A stretch of 64,000 bases of DNA from Eutreptiella sp. 'Long Island Sound 2002'. Taxonomy: Eukaryota > Euglenozoa > Euglenophyceae > Eutreptiales > Eutreptiaceae. Under the pieces are notes generated by a model. The model had not been told where the DNA came from. It was given only the letters and a program-made list of their open reading frames with translations, and did not search any database. The stretch is taken from assembly GCA_964036045.1 (NCBI GenBank), contig OZ038380.1:186384298-186448297 (forward strand). The letters are read 5' to 3'. Positions 1 through 12,279 of the stretch are shown one piece after another. Both the position numbers and the translations under genes were made by a program. Each line of letters opens with the position of its first letter. The first letter of the stretch is position 1.

Positions 1-3000
1 CAGGGGTTATGTAGCCACCTTGCCCACTTGAGGGCCACCTGTGATTGTGCCCCCCGCTCTGAAGCGGTGGGGACCCCCCCGGGGGCACGGGTTATGTCGC
101 CACCTTGCCCACTTGTGGGCCACCTCTGCATTCGCCCCCCGCTCTGAAGCGGTGGGGACCCCCCAGGCAGCGTGTTATATAGCCACCTTGCCCACTCGTA
201 GGCCATCTCTTATTGTGCCCCCCGCTTTGAAGCGTCGGGGATCCCTCAGGCGGCAGGGGTAATGTAGCCACTTTGCCCACTTGTGCGCCACTTGTGATTC
301 TGCCCCCCCCCCCGCCCCTGCTGAAGCGCTGGGATCCTTGGGCGGTAGGGGTTACGTAGGCACCTTGCCCACTTGTGGGCCACTTCTGATTCTGCCCCCC
401 CTGCTGAAGCGGTGGGGACCCCCCAGGTGGCAGGAGTTATGTAGCCACGTTGCCCACTTGTGGGCCACCTCGCATTCTGCCCCCCGCTCTGAAGCGGTGG
501 AGACCTTGCCCACTTGAAGGCCACCTCTAATTCTGCCCCCCGCTTTTAAGCGGTGGGGACCTCCAGGCAGCAGGTGTTATGAAGCCACCTTGTCCACTAG
601 TGGGCCACCTCTAATTCTGCCCCCCGCTCTGAAGCGGTAGGGATCCCACAGGCAGCAGGGGTTATGTAGCCACCTTGCCCACCTGTGGGCCCCCTGTGAT
701 TCTGCCCCCCGCTTTGAAGCGGTGGGGACCCCCCAGGTGGCAGGGGTAATGTAGCCACTTTGCCCACTTGTGGGCCACTTCTCATTCTGTTCCCCCGCTC
801 TGAAGCGGTGGGAATCCTCTAGGCGGTAAGATTTATGTAGCCACCTTGCCTACTTGTAGGCCACCTCTGACTGTGCCCCCCGCTCTGAAGCGGTGGGGAC
901 CCCCTAGGCGGCAGGGGTTATGTAGCCACCTTGCCCACCTTTGGGCCACCTCTGACTTTGCCCCCCGCTTTGATGCGGTGGGGACCCCCGATGCGGCAGG
1001 GGTAATGTAGCCACTTTGCCCACTTGTGGGCCACTTCTCATTGTGCCCCCCGATCTGAAGCGGTGGGGATCCCTAGGCAGCAGGGGTTGTGTAGGCACTT
1101 TGTCCGCTTGTGGGCCACTTTTGATTCCGATCCCCGTTCTGAAGCGGTGGGGACCCTTAGGCGGCAGGGGTTATGTAGCCACCTGGCCCACTTGTGGGCC
1201 ACCTCGGATTCTGCCCCCCGGTTCTGAAGCGATGAGGACCGCCCCAGGCAGCAGGTGTTATGTAGCCACCATGTCCACTTGTGGGCCACTTCTCATTCTG
1301 CACCCCGCTCTGAATCGCCGGGGACCCCCCAAGCGGCAAGGATTATGTAGCCACCTTGCCCACTTGTGGGCCACCTCTGATTGTGCCCCCGGCTCTGAAG
1401 CGGTTGGGATCCCCCAGGCGGCAGGGGTTATGTAGCCACCTTGTCCACTTGTGGGCCACCACAGATTATGCCCCTCCGCTCTGAAGTGGTGGGGACCTTG
1501 TTCAGTTGAGGGTCACCTCTGACTCTGCCCCCTGCTCTGAAGTGTTGGGGACCCCCCCAGGCGGTAGGGGTTATGTAGCCACCTTGCCCAGTTGTGGGCC
1601 ACCTCTGATTCTGCCCCCCGTTGTGAAGCGATGAGGACCCCACTCAGGCAGCAGGTGGTATGAAGCCACCATGTCCACTAGTGGGCCACTTCTGATTCTG
1701 CCCCCCGCTCTGAAGCCCCGGGGACCCCCCAAGCAGCAGGGGGTATGTAGCCACCTTGCCCACTTGTGGGCCACTTGTGATTATGCCCCCCGCTCTGAAG
1801 CGGTGGGGACCCCCTAGGCGGCAGGAGTATGTGCAGCGACCTTGCCCACTTGTGGGCCACCTCTGACTGTGCCCCCCGCTCTGAAGCGGTGGGGACCTTG
1901 CCTAGTTGAGGGTCACCTCTGACTCTGCCCCCCGCTCTGAAGTGGTGGGGACCCCACCAGGCGGTAGGGGTTATGTAGCCACTCTGCCCGCTTGTGGGCC
2001 ACTTATGATTCTGCCTCCCCTGCTGAAGCGATGAGGACCCCCCCAGGCAGCAGGTGTTATGAAGCCACCATGTCCACTAGTGGGCCATTTCTGATTCCGC
2101 CACCCGCTCTTCACCGGTGGGGACCCCCTAGGCGGCAGGAGTTATGTAGCCACCTTGCCCACTTGTGGGCCACCTCTGATTCTGCCCCCCGCTCTGAAGC
2201 AGTGGGGACCCCCCTGGCGGCAGGGGTAATGTAGCCACTTCTCATTGTGCCCCCCGCTCTGAAGCGGTGGGGACCCCAAAGGCCGCAGGGGTTATGTAGC
2301 CACCATGTCCACTTGTGGGCCACTTCTAATTGTGCCCCCTGCTCTGAAGCGGTGGGGACCTTGCCCACTTGTGGGCCACCTCTGACTCTGCCCCCCGCTC
2401 TGAAGTGGTGGGGACCCCCCAAGGCGGTAGGGGTTATGTAGCCACCTTGCCCACTTGTGGGCCACCTCTGATTCTGCCCCCCGTTCTGAAGCGATGAGGA
2501 CCCCCCCAAGGAGGAGGTGTTATGAAGCCACCATGTTCACTTGTGGGCCACTTCTGATTCTGCCCCCCGCTCTGAAGCGGTGGGGACCCCCCCAGACGGC
2601 AGGGGTTATGTAGCCACCTTGCCCACTTGTGGGCCACTTCTGATTCTGCCCCCCGTTCTGAAGCGATGAGGACCCCCCCAGGCAGCAGGTGTTATGTAGC
2701 CACCATGTCCACTTGTGGGGCACTTCTGATTCTGCCCCCCGCTCTAAAGCGGTCGGGACCCCCCCCAGGCGGCAGGGTTTATGTAGCCACCTTGCCCACT
2801 TTGGGCCACCACGGATTATGCCCCCCCGCCCTGAAGCAGTGGGGACCTTGCCAGGTTGACCGTCACCTCTGATTTTGCCCCCCGCTCTGAAGTGGTGGGG
2901 ACCCCCCCAGGCGGTAGGGGTTATGTAGCCACCTTGCCCGCTTGTGGGCCACCTCTGATTGTGCCTCCCGCTCTGAAGTGGTGGGGACCTCCAGGCGGCA

Positions 3001-6000
3001 GGGTTTATGTAGCCACCTTGCCCACTTGTGGGCCACCTCTGATGGTGCCCCCCGCTCTGCAGCGGCGGGGGGGGGGGGGGCAAAGGCGGCAGGGGTTATG
3101 TAGCCACCTTGCCCACCTTTGGGCCACTTGTAACTGTGCCCCCCGCTCTGAAGCGGTGGTGACCCCCTAGGCGGCAGGGGTTATGTAGCCACCTTGCCCA
3201 CTTGTGGGCCACCTCTGACTGTGCCCCCAGCTTTGAAGCGGTGGGGACCCCTGAGGCGGCAGAGGTAATGTAGCCACTTTGCCCACTTGTTGGCCACTTC
3301 TCATTGTGCCCACCGCTCTGAAGCGGTGGGGACCCCCCCCAGGCGGTAGGGGTTATGTAGCCACCTTGCCCGCTTGTGGGCCACCTCTGATTGTGCCCCC
3401 CGCTCTGAAGCGGTGGGGACCCCCCAAGCGGCAGGGTTTATGTACCCACTTTGCCCACTTGTGGGCCGCCTGTGATGGTGCCCCCCGCTCTGCAGCGGGG
3501 GGGGGGGGCACAGGCGGCAGGGGTTATGTAGCCACCTTGCCCACCTTTGGGCCACCTGTAACTGTGCCCCCCGCTTTGAAGCGGTGGGGATCCCTAGGCG
3601 GCAGGGGTTGTGTAGGCACTTTGCCCGCTTGTGGGCCACTTACGATTCTGCTTCCCGCTTTGACGCGGTTGGGATCCCCCAGGGGGCAGGGGTAATGTAG
3701 CCACTTTGCCCACTTGTGGGCCACTTCTTATTGCCCCCCCCGCTGCGAAGCGGTGGGGACCCCAAAGGCCGCAGGGGTCGTGTAGGCACCTTGCCCGCTT
3801 GTGGGCTACTTCTGATTCTGCCCCCTACTACGAAGCGGTCGGGACCCCCAGGCGGCAGGGGTTGTGTAGCCACCTTGCCCACTTGTGGGCCACGTCGGCT
3901 TTTGCCCCCCGCTAGGAAGCGGTGGGGACCTTGCCCACGTGAGGGCCACTTCTGATTGTGCCCCCCGCTCTGAAGCGGTGGGGACCCCCCGGGCCGCAGG
4001 GTTTATGTAGCCACCTTGCCTACTTGTGGGCTACTTGTGATTGTGCGCCCCGCTCTAAAGCGGTCGGGACCCCCCAGGCGGCAGGGGTTATGTAGCCACT
4101 CTGCCCACTTGTGGGCCACTTCTCATTCTGCCCCCCGCTCTGAAGCGCTGGGGATCCCTAGGCCGCAGGAGGCGGCAGGGGTTGTGTAGGCACTTTGCCC
4201 ACTTGTGGGGCAACTCTGCCCCCCCTGCTGAAGCGATGAGGACCACCCCAGGCAGCAGGTGTTATGAAGCCACCATGTCCATTAGTGGGCCTCTTCTGAT
4301 TCTGCCCCCCGCTCTTCAGCAGTGGGGACCCCCCACGCGGTAGGAGTTATGTAGCCACCTTGCCCACTTGTGGGCCACCTCTGACTGTGCCACCCGCTCT
4401 GAAGCGGTGGGGACCCTCCAGGCGGCAGGGGTTATGTAGCCACCTTGCCCACTTGTGGGCCACCTGTGACTGTGCCCCCGGCTTCGAAGCGGTGGGGACC
4501 CCTGAGGCGGCACAGGTAATGTAACCACTTTGCCCACTTGTGAGCCACTTCTCATTGTGCCCCCCGCTCTGAAGCGGTGGGGACCCAAAGGCCGCAGGGG
4601 TTGTATAGGCACTTTGCCCGCTTGTGGGCCACTTTTGATTCTGCCCCCTGCTCCGAAGCGGTCGGGACCCCCCAGGCGGCAAGGGTTATATAGCCACCTT
4701 GCCCACTTGTGGGCCACCTCGGATTTTGCCCCCCGCTAGGAAGCGGTGGGGACCTTGCCCACTTGAGGGCCACTTCTGATTATGCCCCCTGCTCTGAAGT
4801 GGTGGGAACCTTGCCCAGTTGAGGGTCACCTCTAACTTTGCCCCCCGCTCTGAACCGGTGGGGACCCCCCCTGGGGGTAGGGGTTATGTAGCCTCCTTGC
4901 CCACTTGTGGGCCCCCTCTGATTCTGCCTCTCGTTGTGAAGCGATGAGGACCCCCCCCCGAGGCAGCAGGTGTTATGAAGCCACCATGTCCACTAGTGGC
5001 CCACTTCTAATTGTGCCCCCCGCTTTGAAGCGGTCGGGACCCCCGGGACGGCAGGGTTCATGTAGCCACCTTGCCCACTTGTGGGCGACCTCTGATTGTG
5101 CCCCCCGCCCTGAAGCGTTGGGGATCCCCCAGGCGGCAAGCGTTATGTAGCTACGTTGCCCACTTGTGGGCCTTTTTTGATTGTGCCCCCTGCCCTGCAG
5201 CGGTGGGGACCCCCCAGGCGGCATGGGTTATGTAGCCACCTTGCCCACTTGTGGGCCACGTGTGATTATGCCCCCCGGTCTGAAGCGGTGGGGACCCCCC
5301 CAGGCGGCAGGGGTTATGTAGCCACCTTGGCCACTTGTGGAACAACTCTGACTCTGCCCCCCGCATTGAAGCGGTGGGGACCCGCCAGGCGGTAGGAGTT
5401 ATGTAGCCACCTTGCCCATTTGTGGGCCACTTGTGATTATGCCCCCCGGTCTGAAGCGGTGGTGACCCCCTAGGCGGCAGGGGTTATGTAGCCACCTTGC
5501 CCACTTGTGGGGCAACTCTGACTCTGCCCCGCGCCTTGAAGCGGTGGGGACCCCCCAGGCGGCAGGGGTAATGCAGCCACTTTGCCCACTTGTGGGCCAC
5601 TTCTCATTCTGCCCCCCGCTGTGAAGCGATGAGGACCCCCCAGGCAGCACGGGTTATGTAGCCACTATGTCCACTAGTGGGCCACTTCTGATTCTGCCCC
5701 CCGCGTTGAAGCGTTGGGGACCCCCCAGGCGGCAGGGGTTATGTAGCCACCTTGCCCACTTGTGGGCCACCTCGGATTCTGCCCCCCGCTCTGAAGCGGT
5801 GGCGACCTTGCCCAGTTGAGGGTCACCTTTGACTCTGCCCCCTGCTTTGAAGTGGTGGGGACCCCCCCAGGCGGTAGGGGTTATGTAGCCACCTTGCCCA
5901 CTTGTGGGCCACCTCTGACTGTGCCCCCCGTTCTGAAGCGATGAGGACCCCCCCAGGCAGCAGGTGTTATGTAGCCACCATGTCCACTTGTGGGCCACCT

Positions 6001-6180
6001 CTGACTCTGCCCCCCGCTCTGAAGCGGTGGGAACTCCCCCAAGCGGCAGGGTTTATGTAGCCACCTTGCCCACTTGTGCGCAACTTCTGATTCTGCCCCC
6101 CCCTGTGAAGTGAATTCGTCCCCCAGGCGGCAGGGGCTATGTAGCCACCTTGCCCACTTGTGGGCCACCTATAACAGTGC
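1..6180. repeat. Minisatellite of ~85-bp hairpin-bearing units
   Basis: About 70 diverged head-to-tail units of roughly 82-90 bp fill this block. A typical unit runs TTATGTAGCCACCTTGCCCA, then CTTGTGGGCCACCTCTGATT, a C-run, GCTCTGAAGCGGTGGGGAC and CCCAGGCGGCAGGGG. Each unit has two short foldbacks: GCCCAC-TT-GTGGGC, and CCGCT-CTGA-AGCGG inside a C-run/G-run. Shortened units that jump from GGGGACC straight to TTGCCCACTTG occur repeatedly (for example near 505, 1495, 1895, 2360, 3930 and 4750). The open frames through this block are periodic artefacts: they appear on both strands and contain only unit translations. No gene was seen. Confidence 0.93.
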
Positions 6181-6288
6181 GCCCCGCTCTGAAGGGGTGG
6201 TTGAAGGTTGAGTCCTACGCGCCGTCGGTCACCTTTCTCTCCGGCCATGAAGGCACTGCCCTGGCCAATCTAGCGGATCCAATCTAGT
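6181..6288. other. Junction between minisatellite and 5S array
   Basis: About 110 bp of apparently unique sequence separates the last recognisable minisatellite unit from the first 5S array unit. No coding capacity or RNA motif was seen. The array begins abruptly at TAGTCACCCATATACTG, directly after the point where the spacer hairpin would stand in a complete unit. Confidence 0.6.
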
Positions 6289-6486
6289 AGTCACCCATAT
6301 ACTGAAATGAGCTCAAAACGTCGTGGGCAGCGGGTTGGCGTGGAAGGGGGCCGCCAGGAGCCTGGCCGTACGCAGTGGCACATGTGCCATGTGTGCACGT
6401 TTGGGAGGGAGGGGGGGAATCGGAACGGGGGGGGCGTGTGGGGGTGGACCGCGGGGGGGTGCCGGAAAAAGGCAAAAAAATAAAAA

Positions 6487-6604
6487 GCGTACAGCACCCA
6501 GTGTTCCCAAGTGGTCACCCACCTCAGTACTAACTGGGCCTGGCCAGGCTTAACTCCTGAAATCGGACGGGTTCAGGTGTATTCCCAGTAGTATGGCCGT
6601 ACAC
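6487..6604 (-). rRNA. 5S rRNA, array copy 1
   Basis: First gene of the array. The RNA strand begins with a GYGTACGGCCATACTACTGGG-like 5' end and ends ...GGGTGCTGTACGC followed by T-runs; the 5' and 3' ends pair as in a 5S helix I. Plus-strand differences from the array consensus are CCTGGCC for CCTGACC, ACTCCT for ACTGCT, and a terminal ACAC for ACGC that weakens helix I. Confidence 0.93.
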
Positions 6605-7371
6605 ATTAGCCATGGGCGGACGTTTGGTCCGCGGGCGGGGGGTGGACCGCGTCCCGAAGGGCGACCGATGAAAAATTCAGCGAAAAGGGACGCACATGGG
6701 GGACAAGGCGATAAAGACGCCCCGAAAACGGGGAAGACGGGCTCAAGTGCTGAAAAGTACGCGCAAATGGGTGCAAGCGGGCCGAAAAAAATGGCCTCAA
6801 TGGGACCCCCCCCCCATCCCCCCGTAACCCAAGCCGGAGGGACACGGACAAACCCCACCCCTAGCGGGGGGGGGGGGGGGTACGAAATGGGAGGGACACG
6901 ATCAACCCCTACCCCTAGGGCGGGGAGGAGGGCACATACACGTTGGGCAGGACATGTATCTAACGCGGAATGCACCAGTACAGCGCAGTTCCAAAGCAAA
7001 ACATGTTTGCATGAAGAGGGGTTTGAAGTCAGGACATTTGGAGGGATATGGCCCAATTGGCCTCCACAAAGTGGTGCGTTAGCACACGTGATTGCTTATG
7101 GAAGGGTAATCATACCGAAAAAAAATAGACGCTCAAGAAGTGTACCCCTGCATGGCGTGTGCGTGGCATAGCGCGTTGTCTGGGTCAGTTTACGTGCATT
7201 GCGGGGTTTTTTTAGGACCCCCCACCGCTCATTAGGACCCCTCCATAAACTCGACGCCAGTGTCTCGGATTGGCCAAATGAGTGAAGTTTTGGATTCAGC
7301 GACCCCGAAATAGGGGGGTTACTGTGTTTTCCATGTCAATTTGGTACAAATAGCCCATTTTAGTCCATGCG

Positions 7372-7421
7372 CGACTCGGTAGGATCTGCCCGGTTAGGAA
7401 CAGGCGGATCCTACCGAGTCA
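7372..7421. repeat. Spacer hairpin with 19-bp stem, one per unit
   Basis: CGACTCGGTAGGATCTGCC and GGCGGATCCTACCGAGTCG form a 19-bp stem around a 12-nt loop (CGGTTAGGAACA). The only non-Watson-Crick position is a T opposite G, and it is a perfect pair in the unit near 15262. Other copies start about 8507, 9640, 10775, 11909, 13044, 14126, 15262, 16345, 17427, 23921, 25057, 26188, 27321, 28460, 29600, 32376, 33503, 34632, 35768, 36904, 38040, 39180, 40315, 41440, 42575, 43715 and 44855. It could be a small RNA, a processing or boundary signal, or a recombination site; no known RNA family was recognised. Confidence 0.85.
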
Positions 7422-7624
7422 GTAATAGTCACCCATATACTAAAATGAGCTCAAAACGTCGCGGGCAGCGGGTTGGCGTGGAAGGGGGCCGCCAGAAGCC
7501 TGGCCGTACGCATTGGCACATGTGCCATGTGTGCACGTTTGGGAGGGAGGGGGGGAATCGGAACGGCGGGGGCGTGTGGGGGTGGACCGCGGGGGGGTGC
7601 CAGAAAAAGGCAAAAACATAAAGA

Positions 7625-7742
7625 GCGTACAGCACCCAGTGTTCCCAAGTGGTCACCCACCTCAGTACTAACTGGGCCTGACCAGGCTTAACTGCTGAAA
7701 TCGGACGGGTTCAGGTGTATTCCCAGTAGTATGGCCGTACGC
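7625..7742 (-). rRNA. 5S rRNA, array copy 2
   Basis: Matches the array consensus at every position read. The downstream Pol III T-run nearest the gene is interrupted here (plus strand CATAAAGAGCG instead of CATAAAAAGCG); the second T-run is intact. Confidence 0.94.
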
Positions 7743-8759
7743 ATTAGCCATGGGCGGACGTTTGGTCTGCGGGCGGGGGGGGGACCGCGTCCCGAAGGGC
7801 AATCGATGAAAAATTCAGCGAAAAGGGACGCACATGGGGGACAAGGCGATAAAGACGCCCCGAAAACGGGCAAGACGGGCTCAAGTGCTGAAACGTACAA
7901 TGCAAATTGGTGCAAGCGGGCCGAAAAAAATGGCCTCAATGGGACCCCCCCCCCATCCCCCCGTAACCCAAGCCGGAGGGACACGGACAAACCGTACCCC
8001 TAGCGGGGGGGGGGGTACGAAATGGGAGGGACACGATCAACCCCTACCCCTAGGGCGGGGAGGGGGGCACATACACGGTGGGCAGGACATGTATCTAACG
8101 CGGAATGCACCAGTACAGCGCAGTTCCAAAGCAAAACATGTTTGCATGAAGAGGGGTTTGAAGTCAGGACATTTGAAGGGATATGGCCCAATTGGCCTCC
8201 ACAAAGTGGTGCGTTAGCACAGGTGATTGCTTATGAAAGGGAAATCATACCAAAAAAAAATAGACACTCAAAAAGTGTACCCCTGCATGGCGTGTGCGTG
8301 GCATAGCGCGTTGTCTGGGTCAGTTTACGTGCATTGCGGGGTTTTTTTAGGACCCCCCACCGCTCATTGGGACCCCCCCATAAACTCGACACCAGTGTCT
8401 CGGATTGGCCAAATGAGTGAAGTTTTGGATTCAGCGACCCCGAAATAGGGGGGTTACTGTGTTTTCCATGTCAATTTGGTACAAATAGCCCATTTTAGTC
8501 CATGCGCGACTCGGTAGGATCTGCCCGGTTAGGAACAGGCGGATCCTACCGAGTCGGTAATAGTCACCCATATACTAAAATGAGCTCAAAACGTCGCGGG
8601 CAGCGGGTTGGCGTGGAAGGGGGCCGCCAGGAGCCTGGCCGTACGCAGTGGCACATGTGTCATGTGTGCACGTTTGGGAGGGAGGGGGGGAATCGGAACG
8701 GCGGGGGCGTGTGGGGGTGGACCGCGGGGGGGTGCCGGAAAGAGGAAAAAACATAAAAA

Positions 8760-8877
8760 GCGTACAGCACCCGTTGTTCCCAAGTGGTCACCCACCTCAG
8801 TACTAACTGGGCCTGAACAGGCTTAACTGCTGAAATCGGACGGGTTCAGGTGTATTGCCAGTAGTATGGCCCTACGC
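8760..8877 (-). rRNA. 5S rRNA, array copy 3
   Basis: Four plus-strand differences from consensus: CCCGTTG, CCTGAACAGG, ATTGCCAG and GGCCCTACGC. The last changes a residue near the RNA 5' end. Confidence 0.92.
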
Positions 8878-9879
8878 ATTAGCCATCGGCGGACGTTTGG
8901 TCCGCGGGCGGGGGGTGGACCGCGTCCCGAAGGGCGACCGATGAAAAATTCAGCGAAAAGGGACGCACATGGGGAACAAGGCGATAAAGACGCCCCGAAA
9001 ACGGGGAAGACGGGCTCAAGTGCTGAAAAGTACGCGCAAATGGGTGCAAGCGGGCCGAAAAAAATGGCCTCAATGGGACCCCCCCCCCATCCCCCCGTAA
9101 CCCAAGCCGGAGGGACACGGACAAACCCTACGCCTAGCGGGGGGGGGGGGTACAAAATGGGAGGGACACGATCAACCCCTACCCCTGGGGCGGGGAGGGG
9201 GGCACATACACGGTGGGCATGACATGTATCTAACGCGGAATGCACCAGTACAGCGCAGTTCCAAAGCAAAACATGTTTGCATGAAGAGGGGTTTGAAGTC
9301 AGGACATTTGAAGGGATATGGCCCAATTGGCCTCCACAAAGTGGTGCGTTAGCACAGGTGATTGCTTATGGAAGGGAAATCATACCGAAAAAAAATAGAC
9401 ACTCAAGAAGTGTGCCCCTGCATGGCGTGTGCGTGGCATAGCGCGTTGTCTGGATCAGTTTACGGGCATTGCGGGGTTTTTTTAGGACCCCCCACCGCTC
9501 ATTAGGACCCCCCCATAAACTCAACGCCAGTGTCTGGGATTGGCCAAATGAGTGAAGTTTTGGATTCAGTTTCCGAGATAGGGGGGTTACTCTGTTTTCC
9601 ATGTCAATTTGGTACAAATAGCCCATTTTAGTCCATGCGCGACTCGGTAGGATCTGCCCGGTTAGGAACAGGCGGATCCTACCGAGTCGGTAATAGTCAC
9701 CCATATACTAAAATGAGCTCAAAACGTCGCGGGCAGCGGGTTGGCGTGGAAGGGGGCCGCCAGGAGCCTGGCCGTACGCAGTGGCACATGTGCCATGTGT
9801 GCACGTTTGGGAGGGAGGGGGGGAATCGGAACGGCGGGGGCGTGTGGGGGTGGACCGCGGGGGGGTGCCGGAAAAAGGC

Positions 9880-9892
9880 AAAAACATAAAAA
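9880..9892 (-). terminator. Pol III terminator of 5S gene (type copy)
   Basis: On the minus strand the 3' end of the 5S gene is followed at once by TTTTTATGTTTTT, two T5 tracts separated by ATG. This is the canonical RNA polymerase III stop arrangement and is present with small changes downstream of nearly every 5S copy. Confidence 0.85.
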
Positions 9893-10010
9893 GCGTACAG
9901 CACCCGTTGTTCCCAAGTGGTCACCCACCTCAGTACTAACTGGGCCTGACCAGGCTTAACTGCTGAAATCGGACAGGTTCAGGTGTATCCCCAGTAGTAT
10001 GGCCGTACGC
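9893..10010 (-). rRNA. 5S rRNA, array copy 4
   Basis: Plus-strand differences from consensus: CCCGTTG (shared with copy 3), GGACAGG and GTATCCCCAG. Confidence 0.93.
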
Positions 10011-11027
10011 ATTAGCCATGGGCGGACGTTTGGTCCGCGGGCGGGGGGTGGACCGCGTCCCGAAGGGCGACCGATGGAAAATTCAGCGAAAAGGGACGCA
10101 CATGGGGGACAAGGCGATAAAGACGCCCCGAGAACGGGCAAGACGGGCTCAAGTGCTGAAAAGTACGCGCAAATGGGTGCAAGCGGGCCGAAAAAAATGG
10201 CCTCAATGGGACCCCCCCCCATCCCCCCGTAACCCAAGCCGGAGGGACACGGACAAACCCTACCCCTAGCGGGGGGGGGGGGGGTACGAAATGGGAGGGA
10301 CACGATCAACCCCTACCCCTAGGGCGGTTAGGGGGGCACATACAAGATGGGCAGGACATGTATCTAACGCGGAATGCACCAGTACAGCGCAGTTCCAAAG
10401 CAAAACATGTTTGCATGAAGAGGGGTTTGAAGTCAGGACATTTGGAGGGATATGGCCCAATTGGCCTCTACAAAGTGGTGCGTTAGCACACGTGATTGCT
10501 TATGAAACGGAAATCATACCGAAAAGGGAAGACACTCAAGAAGTGTACCCCTGCATGGCGTGTGCGTGGCATAGCGCGTTGTCTGGGTCAGTTTACGTGC
10601 ATTGCGGGGTTTTTTTAGGACACCCCACCGCTCATTAGGACCCCCCCATAAACTCGACACCAGTGTCTCGGATTGGCCAAATGAGTGAAGTCTTGGATTC
10701 AGCGACCCCGAAATAGGGGGGTTACTGTGTTTTCCATGTCAATTTGGTACAAATAGCCCATTTTAGTCCATGCGCGACTCGGTAGGATCTGCCCGGTTAG
10801 GAACAGGCGGATCCTACCGAGTCGGTGATAGTCACCCATATACTAAAATGAGCTCAAAACGTCGCGGGCAGCGGGTTGGCGTGGAAGGGGGCCGCCAGGA
10901 GCCTGGCCGCACGCAGTGGCACATGTGCCATGTGTGCACGTTTGGGAGGGAGGGGGGGAATCGGAACGGCGGGGGCGTGTGGGGGTGGACCGCGGGGGGG
11001 TGCCGGAAAAAGGCAAAAACATAAAAA

Positions 11028-11145
11028 GCGTACAGCACCCAGTGTTCCCAAGTGGTCACCCATCTCAGTACTAACCGGGCCTGACCAGGCTTAACTGCTG
11101 AAATCAGACAGGTTCAGGTGTATTCCCAGTAGTATGGCTGTACGC
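11028..11145 (-). rRNA. 5S rRNA, array copy 5
   Basis: Plus-strand differences: CACCCATCTC, ACTAACCGGG, AAATCAGACAGG and GGCTGTACGC. Confidence 0.92.
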
Positions 11146-12161
11146 ATTAGCCATGGGCGGACGTTTGGTCCGCGGGCGGGGGGGGGACCGCGTCCCGAAG
11201 GGCGACCGATGAAAAATTCAGCGAAAAGGGACGCACATGGGGGACAAGGCGATAAAGACGCCCGGAGAACGGGCAAGACGGGCTCAAGTGCTGAAAAGTA
11301 CGCGCAAATGGGTGCAAGGGGGCCGAAAAAAATGGCCTCAATGGGACCTGCCCCCCCATCCCCCCGTAACCCAAGCCGGAGGGACACGGACAATCCCTAC
11401 CCCTAGCGGGGGGGGGGTACGAAATGGGAGGGACACGATCAACCCCTACCCCTAGGGCGGGGAGGGGGGCACATACACGGTGGGCAGGACATGTATCTAA
11501 CGCGGAATGCACCAGTACAGCGCAGTTCCAAAGCAAAACATGTTTGCATGAAGAGGGGTTTGAAGTCAGGACATTTGAAGGGATATGGCCCAATTGGCCT
11601 CCACAAAGTGGTGCGTTAGCACACGTGATTGCTTATGGAAGGAAAATCATACCAAAAGAAAATAGACACTCAAGAAGTGTACCCCTGCATGGCGTGTGCG
11701 TGGCATAGCGCGTTGTCTGGGTCAGTTTACGTGCATTGCGGGGTTTTTTTAGGACCCCCCACCGCTCATTAGGACCCCCCCATAAACTCGACGCCAGTGT
11801 CTCGGATTGGCCAAATGAGTGAAGTTTTGGATTCAGCGACCCCGAAATAGGGGGGTTACTGTGTTTTCCATGTCAATTTGGTACAAATAGCCCATTTTAG
11901 TCCATGCGCGACTCGGTAGGATCTGCCTGGTTAGGAACAGGCGGATCCTACCGAGTCGGCAATAGTCACCCATATACTAAAATGAGCTCAAAACGTCGCG
12001 GGCAGCGGGTTGGCTCGGAAGGGGGCCGCCAGGAGCCTGGCCGTACGCAGTGGCACATGTGCCATGTGTGCACGTTTGGGAGGGAGGGGGGGAATCGGAA
12101 CGGCGGGGGCGTGTGGGGGTGGACCGCGGGAGGGGGCCGGAAAAAGGCAAAAACATAAAAA

Positions 12162-12279
12162 GCGTACAGCACCCAGTGTTCCCAAGTGGTCACCTACCTC
12201 AGTACTAACTGGGCCTGACCAGGCTTAACTGCTGAAATCGGACAGGTTCAGGTGTATTCCCAGTAGTATGGCCGTACGC
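12162..12279 (-). rRNA. 5S rRNA, array copy 6
   Basis: Two differences from consensus: CACCTACCTC and GGACAGG. Confidence 0.93.

Noticed and set aside
41-6248. Many 60-190-codon frames on both strands
   Set aside because: All are translations of the minisatellite unit, with no start context or non-repetitive protein sequence.
7340-7425. Dinoflagellate spliced-leader RNA in the 5S spacer
   Set aside because: The CCGTAGCCATTTTGGCTCAAG-type leader was not found on either strand.
8571-8590. U6 snRNA-like CATATACTAAAAT in the 5S spacer
   Set aside because: Only 13 nt match the U6 5' region; the following ACAGAGA and AGC elements are absent.
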